DNA of 64,000 nt. It comes from Pseudomonas piscis. GTDB taxonomy: Bacteria; Pseudomonadota; Gammaproteobacteria; Pseudomonadales; Pseudomonadaceae. The notes beneath the pieces were generated by a model. It searched no databases. It was not told the DNA's origin and worked only from the letters and a program-made list of their open reading frames with translations. The DNA is taken from contig NZ_WHUV01000003.1 of the NCBI RefSeq assembly GCF_009380155.1, positions 496,001-560,000 of the forward strand, written 5' to 3'. The translations under genes and the position numbers were made by a program. This document shows, piece after piece, positions 54,167 through 63,990 of this stretch. Position 1 is the first letter of the stretch. Each line of letters begins with the position of its first letter.

Positions 54167-55004
54167 TTCGCTCGCCAGGCCGCGCCTGAATTTCAGCCGG
54201 ATCGCCATCTACGCCACGCTGCTGCTGGCGGCGGCGGTGTACCTGGTGCCGCTGGTGGTGATGCTGCTCACCAGCTTCAAGACCCCCGAGGATATTCGTA
54301 CCGGCAACCTTTTGAGCTGGCCCCAGGTGGTCGATGGCATCGGCTGGATCAAGGCCTGGGACACCGTGGGTGGCTATTTCTGGAACTCGGTGAAGATCAC
54401 CGTGCCGGCGGTACTGATCTCCACCCTGATCGGCGCGCTGAACGGCTATGTGCTGTCGATGTGGCGCTTTCGCGGTTCGCAACTGTTCTTCGGCCTGTTG
54501 CTGTTCGGCTGCTTCCTGCCGTTCCAGACCGTGCTGCTGCCGGCCTCGTTCACCCTTGGCCGGTTCGGCCTGGCCAACACCACCACCGGTCTGGTGCTGG
54601 TGCACGTGGTCTACGGCCTGGCCTTCACCACGCTGTTCTTCCGCAACTACTACGTCAGCGTGCCGGATGCCCTGGTCAAGGCTGCGCGCCTGGATGGCGC
54701 GGGGTTCTTCACCATCTTCGGCAAGATCCTGCTGCCGATGTCGGTGCCGATCATCATGGTCTGCCTGATCTGGCAGTTCACCCAGATCTGGAACGACTTC
54801 CTGTTCGGCGTGGTGTTCGCCAGTGGCGACGCGCAACCGATCACCGTGGCCCTGAACAACCTGGTCAACACCAGTACCGGGGCCAAGGAATACAACGTTG
54901 ACATGGCGGCGGCGATGATCGCGGGGCTGCCGACACTGCTGGTGTACATCTTCGCCGGCAAGTATTTCCTGCGCGGGCTGACGTCCGGCGCGGTCAAGGG
55001 GTAA
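54159..55004 (+). CDS. gtsC: Glucose ABC transporter permease 2
   Basis: A 281-residue permease, six TM helices, EAA loop KAARLDGAGFFTIFGKILLP. Pairs with GtsB in the membrane. Stops 3 bp before the ATPase gene. Confidence 0.94.
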   Translation: MTDSLARPRLNFSRIAIYATLLLAAAVYLVPLVVMLLTSFKTPEDIRTGNLLSWPQVVDGIGWIKAWDTVGGYFWNSVKITVPAVLISTLIGALNGYVLSMWRFRGSQLFFGLLLFGCFLPFQTVLLPASFTLGRFGLANTTTGLVLVHVVYGLAFTTLFFRNYYVSVPDALVKAARLDGAGFFTIFGKILLPMSVPIIMVCLIWQFTQIWNDFLFGVVFASGDAQPITVALNNLVNTSTGAKEYNVDMAAAMIAGLPTLLVYIFAGKYFLRGLTSGAVKG

Positions 55005-55007
55005 GGC

Positions 55008-56168
55008 ATGGCAACTCTCGAATTACGCAACGTCAACAAGACCTACGGTGCCGGCCTGCCGGACACCTTGAAGAACATCGAGCTGAAGATCGACGACGGC
55101 GAGTTTCTGATCCTCGTCGGCCCCTCGGGGTGCGGCAAGTCGACCCTGATGAACTGCATCGCTGGCCTGGAGACCATCAGTGGCGGAGCGATCCTGGTGG
55201 ATGATGCCGACATCAGCGGCATGAGCCCCAAGGACCGGGACATCGCCATGGTGTTCCAGTCCTACGCGCTGTACCCGACCATGAGCGTGCGCGACAACAT
55301 CGCCTTCGGCCTGAAGATCCGCAAGATGCCAACCGCCGAGATCGATACCGAGGTGGCGCGGGTGGCCAAGTTGCTGCAGATCGAGCACCTGCTGGCGCGC
55401 AAGCCGGGCCAGCTCTCCGGTGGCCAGCAGCAGCGCGTGGCCATGGGCCGGGCCCTGGCGCGGCGGCCGAAGATCTATCTGTTCGACGAGCCGCTGTCCA
55501 ACCTCGATGCCAAGCTGCGGGTCGAGATGCGTACCGAAATGAAACTGATGCACCAGCGCCTGAAGACCACCACGGTGTATGTCACCCACGACCAGATCGA
55601 GGCCATGACTTTGGGGGACAAGGTGGCGGTGATGAAGGACGGGATCATCCAGCAATTCGGGACTCCGCAGCAGATCTACAACGATCCGGCCAACCTGTTC
55701 GTGGCAAGCTTCATCGGCTCGCCGCCGATGAACTTCATTCCCCTGCGCCTGCAACGCCAGGAGGGACGGTTGCTGGCCTTGCTGGACAGTGGCCAGGCCC
55801 GCTGCGAGCTGCCGTTGGGGCCGCGTGACGCCGGGCTTGAGGAACGCGAGGTGATCCTCGGCATCCGTCCGGAGCAGATCGCCCTGGCGCCCGTCGAGGC
55901 CAACGGCCTGCCGAGCATCCGGGCCGAGGTCGAGGTGGTGGAGCCCACCGGGCCCGATACCCTGGTATTCGTCACCCTCAATGGCACCAAGGTCTGTTGC
56001 CGCCTGGCCCCGGACCAGGCGCCCGCGGCCGGGCAGAACCTGACCTTGCAGTTCGACCCGGCTCGGGTCCTGCTGTTCGATGCCCGGAGCGGCGAGCGCC
56101 TGGGCGCGGCCGGCCCTGCCATGGCCCTGGGCCACGGCGGCAATGTGGCGCAATTCAAGGGGCGATGA
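55008..56168 (+). CDS. gtsD: Glucose ABC transporter ATP-binding protein (MalK/UgpC-type)
   Basis: A 386-residue ATPase: Walker A GPSGCGKST, signature LSGGQQQRVAMGRAL, Walker B IYLFDEPLSNLDAKLR, H-loop TVYVTHDQ, and a C-terminal TOBE/OB domain typical of sugar importers. Confidence 0.95.
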   Translation: MATLELRNVNKTYGAGLPDTLKNIELKIDDGEFLILVGPSGCGKSTLMNCIAGLETISGGAILVDDADISGMSPKDRDIAMVFQSYALYPTMSVRDNIAFGLKIRKMPTAEIDTEVARVAKLLQIEHLLARKPGQLSGGQQQRVAMGRALARRPKIYLFDEPLSNLDAKLRVEMRTEMKLMHQRLKTTTVYVTHDQIEAMTLGDKVAVMKDGIIQQFGTPQQIYNDPANLFVASFIGSPPMNFIPLRLQRQEGRLLALLDSGQARCELPLGPRDAGLEEREVILGIRPEQIALAPVEANGLPSIRAEVEVVEPTGPDTLVFVTLNGTKVCCRLAPDQAPAAGQNLTLQFDPARVLLFDARSGERLGAAGPAMALGHGGNVAQFKGR

Positions 56169-56232
56169 ATTCGGGGCGGATGGCCTGTCATCCGTCGCAA
56201 GGACTGTAAACCGCGTTGGATAAACCGTTAAT

Positions 56233-56240
56233 AACAATAA
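56233..56240 (+). promoter_or_regulatory. Hfq/Crc-type motif before oprB
   Basis: AACAATAA sits just upstream of the GAGGA/TAGGG ribosome region of oprB. Confidence 0.4.
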
Positions 56241-56256
56241 AGACGAGGATGTAGGG

Positions 56257-57606
56257 ATGAAAAAGCAACACGGCAATACCCGCCTGCTCTGCCAGCTTTC
56301 GGCGGTGGCGGCGCTGGTCCTGTCCGGTCAGGCCATGGCCGACGAAGCGTTCGGCGCCAACTCCAAGTGGATGACCGGCGATTGGGGCGGTACGCGCACC
56401 AAGCTGCTGGAGCAGGGGATCGACATCAAGGCCGACTACGTCGCGGAGATGGGCGCCAACCTGCATGGCGGCTACAACGACGACAAGACCGGGCGCTACA
56501 GCGACCAGTTCGGCCTGGGCGTGGCGTTCGACCTGCAAAAACTGCTGGGCTGGGACAACACCCAGGCCAAGATCCAGCTGACCAATCGTAATGGCCAGAA
56601 CATCTCCAACGATCGCGTCGGCGATCCCCGGGCCGGCACCTTGAGTTCTTCCCAGGAGGTCTACGGTCGCGGGCACATGGTGCGCCTGACCCAATTGTGG
56701 ATCCAGCACCAGTTCCTGGACGGCAAGCTGGATGTCAAGGCCGGTTACTTCGGCGAGGGCGAGGACTTCAACACCTTCCCCTGCGAGTTCCAGAACCTGG
56801 CCTTCTGTGGTTCCCAGGTGGGCAACTGGGCGACCAACATCTGGTACAACTGGCCGGTCAGCCAGGCGGCGCTGCGCATCAAGTACCACATCACCCCCGA
56901 GTTCTATGCGCAGATCGGCGCCTACAACCAGAACCCTTCGCAGACCGAGCACGGCAATGGTTTCAAGCTCAGCGGCAGCGGCACCAAGGGCACGGTATTG
57001 CCGGTAGAGCTGGTGTGGTCGCCCAAGGTCAACAACCTGCCGGGCGAGTACCGTGTGGGTTACTACAAGAGCACGGCCAAGGCCAATGACGTGCGCGAGG
57101 ACGCCAATGGCCAGGATGCCGCCACCACCGGCCGCGCCTATCGCGTGCACAACAGCAAGCACGGCTACTGGTTCGTCGCCCAGCAGCAACTTACCAGCCA
57201 TAACGGCGACGCCTCGCGTGGCCTGAACATCGCCGCCAACGCCACCTTCCATGACAAGGACACCAACATCATCGACAACTACCAGTCGCTGATGTTCGTC
57301 TACAAGGGGCCGTTCGATGCCCGGCCAAAGGATGACGTGGGCATTGGTTTCGCCCGCATTCATGTCAACGACGATGTGAAGAAGAACGCCCAGCTGGCCA
57401 ACGCCGCCATTGGCGTGAGCGACTACGACAACCCGCTGTACTCGCCGCTGCGCGAGACCGAGTACAACTACGAGATCAACTACGGTTTCCATGTGACCGA
57501 CTGGCTGACCGTGCGCCCCAACCTGCAGTACATCACCCATCCGGGCGGTGTGGACCAGGTCGACAACGCCCTGGTGGCCGGCCTGAAAATTCAGTCGGTG
57601 TTCTGA
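56257..57606 (+). CDS. oprB: Carbohydrate-selective porin OprB
   Basis: A 449-residue outer-membrane barrel with a signal peptide (cleavage near AMA-DE). SKWMTGDWGGTRTKLLEQGI at the start of the mature protein is the OprB signature, and LKIQSVF is the C-terminal strand. It admits glucose to the periplasm for GtsA. A terminator follows. Confidence 0.95.
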   Translation: MKKQHGNTRLLCQLSAVAALVLSGQAMADEAFGANSKWMTGDWGGTRTKLLEQGIDIKADYVAEMGANLHGGYNDDKTGRYSDQFGLGVAFDLQKLLGWDNTQAKIQLTNRNGQNISNDRVGDPRAGTLSSSQEVYGRGHMVRLTQLWIQHQFLDGKLDVKAGYFGEGEDFNTFPCEFQNLAFCGSQVGNWATNIWYNWPVSQAALRIKYHITPEFYAQIGAYNQNPSQTEHGNGFKLSGSGTKGTVLPVELVWSPKVNNLPGEYRVGYYKSTAKANDVREDANGQDAATTGRAYRVHNSKHGYWFVAQQQLTSHNGDASRGLNIAANATFHDKDTNIIDNYQSLMFVYKGPFDARPKDDVGIGFARIHVNDDVKKNAQLANAAIGVSDYDNPLYSPLRETEYNYEINYGFHVTDWLTVRPNLQYITHPGGVDQVDNALVAGLKIQSVF

Positions 57607-57643
57607 CGCTGTTGCGATAAGCTCCTTTCTCTGTGCGCATATT

Positions 57644-57673
57644 GCGGATGGCCTTGGCTATCCGCTTTTTTTT
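57644..57673 (+). terminator. Terminator after oprB
   Basis: GCGGATGGC and GGCTATCCGC pair with one mismatch around a short loop, followed by eight Ts. It closes the gts-oprB unit. Confidence 0.85.
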
Positions 57674-57738
57674 GCCAGGCGCTCTCGCGACGGCCGCCAG
57701 CTGTACGACTACCCCCATGATTTTCAGGACCGCGGCAC

Positions 57739-58593
57739 ATGCATGAGCATCCCCTGCAACGTTTTTTCAAGACCCTGCGCGAGCGCCCGGTGTTTGCCTG
57801 GGAGCGCTACCAGATGCGCGATGTGCTGGTGATCGATCATCCACTGTGCCAGGCCGTGTTCAGTCGCCAGGGCGCACAGCTCCTGCACTTCCAGCCCACC
57901 GGGCAGAAACCCTGGCTCTGGTGCGCGGCGAAGTGGCCGCAGGTGGGGGCGATCCGTGGTGGGGTGCCGGTGTGCTGGCCTTGGTATGGTCGGCACCCGA
58001 GCGAGAATGCCTGGCCTTCCCATGGTTGGGCGCGCTTGCTGGACTGGAAGCTGCTGGGCAGCGACAGCGATGCAGACGGTGTGCGCCTGCATTGGCAATT
58101 GCAGCTGTGCGACTGGAAGGTCGAGCTGCATGCGCACCTGGGTCGGGACATGGACCTGCGCTTGAGCACCGAGCACCAGGACAGCGAACCCTGCCAGTTG
58201 AGCCAGGCTCTGCACGCCTACTGGCGTATTGGCGATGTTGGCGAGGTAGCGCTGTCTGGGCTCGATGGCGTCGAGGGCTACGATCATTTGAATCGCCAGG
58301 CCTGCCGGCAACAAGGCGAGTTGCGGGTCGACGGTGGCTGTCAGCGGGTATTCCAGCACGAGGGTGAGTTGCAGATCGAGGATCGTGCCTGGCAGCGTGC
58401 GCTGCGCATCGATACCGGCGAGGACGCCGATACCGTGGTCTGGCATCCCGGTACCCGGCCACTGCTGGGGGTGAGCTGGAGCGAGGTGTCGCGTTTCGTC
58501 TGTGTCGAGGCGGCTGCCGGCGGCACCGACAGCCTGCGCCTGGCGCCGGGGGAGCGGGCCCACTTGAGCCTGCAGGCGCGCGCGGTGGGGTAG
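57739..58593 (+). CDS. D-hexose-6-phosphate mutarotase (aldose 1-epimerase family)
   Basis: A 284-residue YeaD-type mutarotase with GAQLLHFQPTGQKPWLW, RGGVPVCWPWYG and SHGWARLLDWKL segments; the catalytic His is in HGWAR. It would interconvert anomers of glucose-6-phosphate ahead of Zwf. Start at 57739 follows the oprB terminator, so it may have a separate promoter. Confidence 0.9.
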   Translation: MHEHPLQRFFKTLRERPVFAWERYQMRDVLVIDHPLCQAVFSRQGAQLLHFQPTGQKPWLWCAAKWPQVGAIRGGVPVCWPWYGRHPSENAWPSHGWARLLDWKLLGSDSDADGVRLHWQLQLCDWKVELHAHLGRDMDLRLSTEHQDSEPCQLSQALHAYWRIGDVGEVALSGLDGVEGYDHLNRQACRQQGELRVDGGCQRVFQHEGELQIEDRAWQRALRIDTGEDADTVVWHPGTRPLLGVSWSEVSRFVCVEAAAGGTDSLRLAPGERAHLSLQARAVG

Positions 58594-58601
58594 GGCAAAG
58601 A

Positions 58602-58624
58602 GGCTCCCGCAGGTCGCGGGAGCC
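58602..58624. terminator. Hairpin between mutarotase gene and hexR
   Basis: GGCTCCCGC and GCGGGAGCC form a perfect 9-bp stem with a 5-nt loop between two convergent genes. T-runs are weak on both sides. Confidence 0.5.
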
Positions 58625-58631
58625 TGTGGTT

Positions 58632-59501
58632 TCAGTCGAGCTCGTCGCCTGCCGGGTAGCGGCTGGCGTTGAGGCTTTCCTTGATCTTGCGCAGGTGCGG
58701 CTGGAAGTCCACGCCACGACGCAGGGTCATGCCGGTGGCCAGGACATCGAGCACCGTGAGCTGGATGATCCGCGAGGTCATGGGCATGTAGATATCGGTG
58801 TCTTCCGGCAGTGGCAGGTGCACGCTCAGGCTGCATGCCTTGGCCAGCGGCGAGCCGGCGGCGGTGATGCCCAGCACCGAGGCGCCGTTCTCCCGAGCCT
58901 GGCGCGCGACCTCCACCAATTCGCGGGTGCGGCCGGTGTAGGAGATGATCACGAACAGGTCGCCGGTGTGCGCCACCGAGGCGAGCATGCGCTGCATCAG
59001 TACGTCGGGGTGGGCCGACACCGCCAGGTTGAAGCGGAAGAACTTGTGCTGGGCGTCCATGGCCACCGGAGCCGAGGCGCCGAGGCCGAAGAAGTGGATC
59101 TGTCGGGCCTGGATCATCATGTCCACGGCGCGGCTGACCTGCTGCGGGTCGATCTGCTGGCAGGCGCTGTCCAGCGAGGCGATGGCGCTGGCGAAGATCT
59201 TCTGGGTGTAGGCTGCCGGGTCATCGTCGGCTTCCACCGCACGGCTGACGTACGCCGCGCCGCTGGCCAGGCTCTGGGCCAGTTGCAGCTTGAGTTCCGG
59301 GTAGCCGCTGACGCCGAACGAACGGCAGAAGCGGTTGACCGTCGGTTCGCTGACCGATGCGGCCTGGGCCAGGGCGGCGATGCTGAAGCGGGTGGCCTGC
59401 TGCGGGTTGAGCAGGATGACTTCGGCGACTTTGCGTTCCGCCTTGTTCAATTCTTCAAGGCGGTTCTGGATCTGCTCCAGTAGATTTCGCACTCGGTCCA
59501 T
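58632..59501 (-). CDS. hexR: HexR transcriptional repressor of glucose catabolism
   Basis: A 289-residue RpiR-family regulator: N-terminal HTH (SIAALAQAASVSEPTVNRFCRSFG) and a SIS sugar-phosphate domain (IHFFGLGASAPVAMDAQHKF, VIISYTGRTRELVEVA). In Pseudomonas it releases DNA on binding KDPG and controls zwf-pgl-eda, edd and gap. It is divergent from zwf. Confidence 0.95.
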   Translation of the reverse strand: MDRVRNLLEQIQNRLEELNKAERKVAEVILLNPQQATRFSIAALAQAASVSEPTVNRFCRSFGVSGYPELKLQLAQSLASGAAYVSRAVEADDDPAAYTQKIFASAIASLDSACQQIDPQQVSRAVDMMIQARQIHFFGLGASAPVAMDAQHKFFRFNLAVSAHPDVLMQRMLASVAHTGDLFVIISYTGRTRELVEVARQARENGASVLGITAAGSPLAKACSLSVHLPLPEDTDIYMPMTSRIIQLTVLDVLATGMTLRRGVDFQPHLRKIKESLNASRYPAGDELD

Positions 59502-59708
59502 TCAGGTTTCCTAGATCGGCTAGACAGGTGAAACGGGGAAGCCGGGAGGCGGTCAATCCGGGAAGGGCGTTGGCGATCGTGGTGCCGCCGGGGTCCCGGG
59601 ATTACGCTGCGTGCCGGGCTCGCCGCGCCTGCAATGCGAAGTTGAAAGGTGGCCTATCGTACTGGTGGCCCGGAGTGAGGACCACCTGGAATCGATATTT
59701 TGTGAGAA

Positions 59709-59727
59709 TGTTGTGTTTATTACTACA
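59709..59727 (+). promoter_or_regulatory. HexR-type box upstream of zwf
   Basis: TGTTGT-GTTTATT-ACTACA is a 19-bp imperfect dyad resembling the HexR pattern, 66 bp upstream of zwf. A small ATACCTT/AAGGTAT hairpin follows at 59742-59760. Confidence 0.5.
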
Positions 59728-59779
59728 TTTTCCCTTGAGTGATACCTTGAAAAAAGGTATTTGTAGCTTAACTTGATAA

Positions 59780-59787
59780 AAGAACAA
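59780..59787 (+). promoter_or_regulatory. Hfq/Crc-type motif before zwf
   Basis: AAGAACAA matches AAnAAnAA and ends 5 bp upstream of the zwf ATG. It replaces a clear Shine-Dalgarno sequence at this position. Confidence 0.45.
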
Positions 59788-59792
59788 ACATC

Positions 59793-61262
59793 ATGCCTTC
59801 GATAACGGTTGAACCCTGCACCTTTGCCTTGTTCGGCGCGCTGGGCGATCTGGCGCTGCGTAAGCTGTTTCCTGCCTTGTACCAGCTCGATGCCGCCGGC
59901 CTCTTGCATGAGGACACACGGATCCTGGCCCTGGCCCGGGAGCCGGGCAGCGAGCAGGAGCACCTGGCCAATATCGAGGCTGAGTTGCACAAGTACGTCG
60001 GCGCCCATGACATCGACGCCGCCGTGTTGAAGGGGTTCCTGGCCCGCCTGAGCTACCTGCATGTGGATTTCCTCAAGGCCGAGGACTATGTGGCCCTGGC
60101 CGAGCGGGTTGGCAGCGAGCAGCGCCTGATCGCCTACTTCGCCACCCCGGCGGCGGTGTACGGGGCAATCTGCGAGAACCTGTCGCGGGTCGGACTCAAC
60201 CAGCAGACCCGGGTGGTCCTGGAAAAACCCATCGGCTCGGACCTGGATTCCTCGCGCAAGGTCAACGATGCCGTGGCGCAGTTCTTCCCGGAGAACCGCA
60301 TCTACCGGATCGACCACTACCTGGGCAAGGAAACGGTACAGAACCTGATTGCCCTGCGTTTCGCCAACAGCCTGTTCGAAACCCAGTGGAACCAGAACTA
60401 CATCTCCCACGTGGAAATCACCGTGGCCGAGAAGGTCGGCATCGAAGGCCGCTGGGGCTATTTCGACAAGGCCGGCCAGTTGCGGGACATGATCCAGAAC
60501 CACCTGCTGCAATTGCTCTGCCTGATCGCGATGGACCCGCCGGCCGACCTCTCGGCCGACAGCATCCGCGATGAGAAGGTCAAGGTGCTCAAGGCCTTGG
60601 CGCCCATCAGTCCCGAAGGCCTGACCACCCAGGTAGTGCGTGGCCAGTACATCGCCGGCCACAGCGAGGGCCAATCGGTACCTGGCTACCTGGAGGAAGA
60701 AAACTCCAACACCCAGAGCGATACCGAGACCTTCGTCGCGCTGCGTGTCGATATTCGCAACTGGCGTTGGGCCGGGGTGCCGTTCTACCTGCGCACCGGC
60801 AAGCGCATGCCGCAGAAACTGTCGCAGATCGTCATCCACTTCAAGGAACCCTCGCACTACATCTTCGCCCCCGAGCAGCGCCTGCAGATCAGCAACAAAC
60901 TGATCATCCGCCTGCAACCGGACGAAGGCATCTCGTTGCGGGTGATGACCAAGGAGCAGGGCCTGGACAAGGGCATGCAATTACGCAGCGGCCCGTTGCA
61001 GCTGAATTTTTCCGATACCTATCGCAGCGCGCGGATTCCCGACGCTTACGAGCGGTTGTTGCTGGAAGTGATGCGCGGCAACCAGAACCTGTTTGTGCGC
61101 AAAGATGAAATCGAAGCCGCGTGGAAGTGGTGCGACCAGTTGATCGCCGGCTGGAAGAAGTCCGGCGATGCGCCCAAGCCCTATGCGGCCGGGTCCTGGG
61201 GGCCGATGAGTTCCATTGCACTGATCACGCGGGATGGGAGGTCATGGTATGGCGATATCTGA
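59793..61262 (+). CDS. zwf: Glucose-6-phosphate 1-dehydrogenase
   Basis: A 489-residue enzyme oxidising glucose-6-phosphate to 6-phosphogluconolactone. FGALGDLALRKLFPALY is the coenzyme site, EKPIGSDLDSS and RIDHYLGKETVQN the substrate/catalytic motifs. First gene of zwf-pgl-eda. Confidence 0.97.
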   Translation: MPSITVEPCTFALFGALGDLALRKLFPALYQLDAAGLLHEDTRILALAREPGSEQEHLANIEAELHKYVGAHDIDAAVLKGFLARLSYLHVDFLKAEDYVALAERVGSEQRLIAYFATPAAVYGAICENLSRVGLNQQTRVVLEKPIGSDLDSSRKVNDAVAQFFPENRIYRIDHYLGKETVQNLIALRFANSLFETQWNQNYISHVEITVAEKVGIEGRWGYFDKAGQLRDMIQNHLLQLLCLIAMDPPADLSADSIRDEKVKVLKALAPISPEGLTTQVVRGQYIAGHSEGQSVPGYLEEENSNTQSDTETFVALRVDIRNWRWAGVPFYLRTGKRMPQKLSQIVIHFKEPSHYIFAPEQRLQISNKLIIRLQPDEGISLRVMTKEQGLDKGMQLRSGPLQLNFSDTYRSARIPDAYERLLLEVMRGNQNLFVRKDEIEAAWKWCDQLIAGWKKSGDAPKPYAAGSWGPMSSIALITRDGRSWYGDI

Positions 61263-61962
61263 TTTGCAATTGCCGGCGGGCGTGCGCGCCCACGAATTTC
61301 GCAGCTCGACCCTGCTGGCTGCGGGCCTGGCCTTGAAGGTCGCCGAACAACTGCGCGAGGCCATTGCCGCGCGGGGCCAGGCGAGCCTGGTGGTTTCCGG
61401 TGGCCGCAGCCCTGTGGCGTTCTTCCAGGCCCTGGTCAAGCAGGAGCTGGATTGGTCCAAGGTGCTGATCAGCCTGGCCGACGAGCGCTGGGTTCCGGTG
61501 GAGCATGCCGATAGCAATGCCGGCCTGCTCAAGCAGCACTTGCTGGTGGGACCGGTGGCCAAGGCGCGTTTCCTTGGCCTCTATAGCGCCGCGGCCAGCC
61601 TGGAAGAAGCCGCCCAGCAAGCCGACGAGGCCCTGGCGCAGTTGCCCGGGATCGACGTGCTGGTGCTGGGCATGGGCGATGACGGGCATACGGCCTCGCT
61701 GTTCCCCGGCAGCCCGAACCTGGCCGAGGCGCTCGAGCCCGCTGGCAGCCGGCGGTGCTGGCCGATGCTGGCGCCCACCGTGCCCCGCCAGCGCCTGAGC
61801 ATGAGTCGGGCCCTGCTGGCGTCGGCCCGTAGCAGCCTGCTGTCGATTTCCGGTCAGTCCAAGCTGACCACCCTGGGTGCCGCACTGGCTGGCGACGTGG
61901 TCGCCGATATGCCGATTCGCGCCTTCCTGCAAACCCCGTTAGAGATTTACTGGTGCCCATGA
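61249..61962 (+). CDS. pgl: 6-phosphogluconolactonase
   Basis: A 237-residue DevB/SOL-type lactonase. VVSGGRSPVAFFQAL, ISLADERWVPVEHADSNAG and LGMGDDGHTASLFPGSP are its motifs. The start at 61249 (MAISDLQL) lies inside the end of zwf (14-bp overlap), indicating coupling. Confidence 0.95.
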   Translation: MAISDLQLPAGVRAHEFRSSTLLAAGLALKVAEQLREAIAARGQASLVVSGGRSPVAFFQALVKQELDWSKVLISLADERWVPVEHADSNAGLLKQHLLVGPVAKARFLGLYSAAASLEEAAQQADEALAQLPGIDVLVLGMGDDGHTASLFPGSPNLAEALEPAGSRRCWPMLAPTVPRQRLSMSRALLASARSSLLSISGQSKLTTLGAALAGDVVADMPIRAFLQTPLEIYWCP

Positions 61963-61979
61963 GCCAAGGATCAGCCGCG

Positions 61980-62645
61980 ATGACAAACCTCCCTCCGACC
62001 GTTTCCATGGCGGACAAAGTAGCCCTGCTCGACAGCCTCTGCGCCAAGGCGCGGATCCTGCCGGTGATCACCATCGCCCGTGAGCAGGACGTGCTGCCCC
62101 TGGCCGATGCCCTGGCCGCGGGTGGCCTGACGGCCCTGGAAGTCACCCTGCGTTCGCAGTTCGGCCTCAAGGCCATCCAGATCCTGCGTGAGCAGCGGCC
62201 GGAACTGGTGACTGGTGCCGGCACCGTGCTCGACCCGCAGATGCTGGCGGCGGCGGAGGCCGCGGGTTCGCAGTTCATCGTCACCCCGGGCATCACTCGC
62301 GAGCTGCTGCAAGCCAGCGTCGCCAGCCCGATCCCGCTGTTGCCGGGAATCAGCAACGCCTCGGGGATCATGGAGGGGTATGCCCTGGGTTATCGCCGCT
62401 TCAAACTGTTCCCGGCCGAGGTCAGCGGCGGTGTGGCGGCGATCAAGGCCCTGGGTGGTCCGTTCGGCGAGGTCAAGTTCTGCCCTACTGGCGGTGTCGG
62501 CCCGGCCAATATCAAGAGCTACATGGCGTTGAAGAACGTGATGTGCGTGGGCGGTAGCTGGATGCTCGATCCGCAGTGGATCAAGGACGGCGACTGGGCC
62601 CGTATCCAGGAGTGCACGGCACAGGCCCTGGCCCTGCTGGACTGA
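61980..62645 (+). CDS. eda: KDPG aldolase (2-dehydro-3-deoxyphosphogluconate aldolase)
   Basis: A 221-residue aldolase splitting KDPG into pyruvate and glyceraldehyde-3-phosphate. ALEVTLRS carries the catalytic Glu, and the Schiff-base Lys is in RFKLFPAE. I choose the ATG at 61980 (MTNLPPTVSM) with AAGGA upstream; in-frame starts at 61953 and 61959 would overlap the pgl stop. The gene ends at a strong terminator. Confidence 0.96.
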   Translation: MTNLPPTVSMADKVALLDSLCAKARILPVITIAREQDVLPLADALAAGGLTALEVTLRSQFGLKAIQILREQRPELVTGAGTVLDPQMLAAAEAAGSQFIVTPGITRELLQASVASPIPLLPGISNASGIMEGYALGYRRFKLFPAEVSGGVAAIKALGGPFGEVKFCPTGGVGPANIKSYMALKNVMCVGGSWMLDPQWIKDGDWARIQECTAQALALLD

Positions 62646-62684
62646 AGCTTCAATCCTATTCGTTGGTGTGTTCTACGGCTTTAT

Positions 62685-62713
62685 GGTGCGCTTGGTCGGC
62701 GCACCTTTTTTTT
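62685..62713 (+). terminator. Rho-independent terminator after eda
   Basis: GGTGCGC and GCGCACC form a 7-bp stem with a 7-nt loop followed by eight Ts, 40 bp past the eda stop. Confidence 0.88.
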
Positions 62714-62799
62714 GCCCGGAAAAAGTGCCGGCCTGAACTCCCCGGAACCGCTGACGCAAAGGGCTGGTAGCGGCCCTGTGGCAGCGGCTCCGGAAGGCC

Positions 62800-63990
62800 T
62801 CAGCTGGTGGCCAGCTCCTCGAGGGCGACGACCAGGCGCTGGATATGCTCCAGCGGCGTCACCAGGCCCGGGGTGATGCGGATACAGGGCCCGAAACCTG
62901 CGCCCTTGCGGATCACCGTGAACAGGTCGTAGTCGCGCAGCAGCCGGTCCACCAGGGCTTGTTGGTCCTGGTGGCCAGTGAAGCGCAGGGCGCTGATGGC
63001 GCAGCACAGGCGCGGGTCCGCTGGCGTCATCACCTCGATGCCCGGCAGTTGGCGCACGGCTTCGGTCCAGGTTTCGCGCAAGTAGTTCAGGCGCGCACCC
63101 TTGGCTGCCGCACCGCCCATGGCCCGGTGTTCCTCGAACACCAGCGGCAAGGTCATCAAGGCTGGAATGTTGGGTGTGCTGTAGGGCGTGCGGGCGCGGA
63201 TGTCGTCCACTGGAAAGTGGAATTCGTCCATGTCGGGGTCGATGGCGTCCAGGCGCTCGGGATCGATGTAGAGAAAGCCCAGGCTCAATGGCGCGCCGAT
63301 CCACTTGTGCAGGTTGAAACCGGCGAAGGCGATGCCCAGTTGCTGCAGGTCGAAATCGATCTGGCCCAGGGCATGGGCGCCGTCGAGGATGATATCGACC
63401 TGGTATTCCTTGGCCAGGGCAGCGATGGCCTGGACCGGCATCACCAGGCCGCTGCGGTGGGTGACGTGGGTCAGGGGTATCAACTTCAGGCGCGGATAAC
63501 GCTCGAATGCATCCTTGTAGGTCGCTACAAGGCTGTCAAAACTGGCAGGGTGCTGATGCTGGATTTCTATCACCTCCACGCCGCGGTGGCGAGCCAGCCA
63601 GCGGATGGCGCTTTTCACCGTGTCGTACTCCAGGTCGCTGAGTAGCACCTGGTCCCCGGGTTGCAGGCGATTGTAGTTGCGGATCAGTGATTGCAAGGCG
63701 TCGGAGGCACAGCGGGTCAGGGCCACGGCGTTATCCGGGACTTCCAGCAAGTGCGCCAGCTGGTGGCGGATCTGCAAGGCTTCGACCTGCTCGAAGCGCT
63801 GGCGCACATGCACCGAATTGCTGCTGTTGACCCAGAGGATATTGCGTTGGTAGTCCTCGGCCACCTTGCGGGTCATGCGCCCGAAATAGCCGTTCTCGAG
63901 GTTGATCGGTCCGGACTCGAGGTCGAATTGCCGGGCAATGCCCCGCCAATGCTCTTCGTCGCGGGCCAGCGTAGTGACAGTCCTTGGCAT
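62800..63990 (-). CDS. Class V PLP-dependent aminotransferase (isopenicillin-N-epimerase/CsdA-like)
   Basis: A 396-residue PLP enzyme. The PLP-lysine is in AGFNLHKWIGAPLSLGFLY; HVTHRSGLVMPV and ILDGAHALGQIDFDL are the cofactor-binding segments. It resembles CefD-type epimerases more than cysteine desulfurases since no catalytic Cys loop is evident. Complete at its start (ATG at 63990) near the window edge. Substrate unknown. Confidence 0.87.
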   Translation of the reverse strand: MPRTVTTLARDEEHWRGIARQFDLESGPINLENGYFGRMTRKVAEDYQRNILWVNSSNSVHVRQRFEQVEALQIRHQLAHLLEVPDNAVALTRCASDALQSLIRNYNRLQPGDQVLLSDLEYDTVKSAIRWLARHRGVEVIEIQHQHPASFDSLVATYKDAFERYPRLKLIPLTHVTHRSGLVMPVQAIAALAKEYQVDIILDGAHALGQIDFDLQQLGIAFAGFNLHKWIGAPLSLGFLYIDPERLDAIDPDMDEFHFPVDDIRARTPYSTPNIPALMTLPLVFEEHRAMGGAAAKGARLNYLRETWTEAVRQLPGIEVMTPADPRLCCAISALRFTGHQDQQALVDRLLRDYDLFTVIRKGAGFGPCIRITPGLVTPLEHIQRLVVALEELATS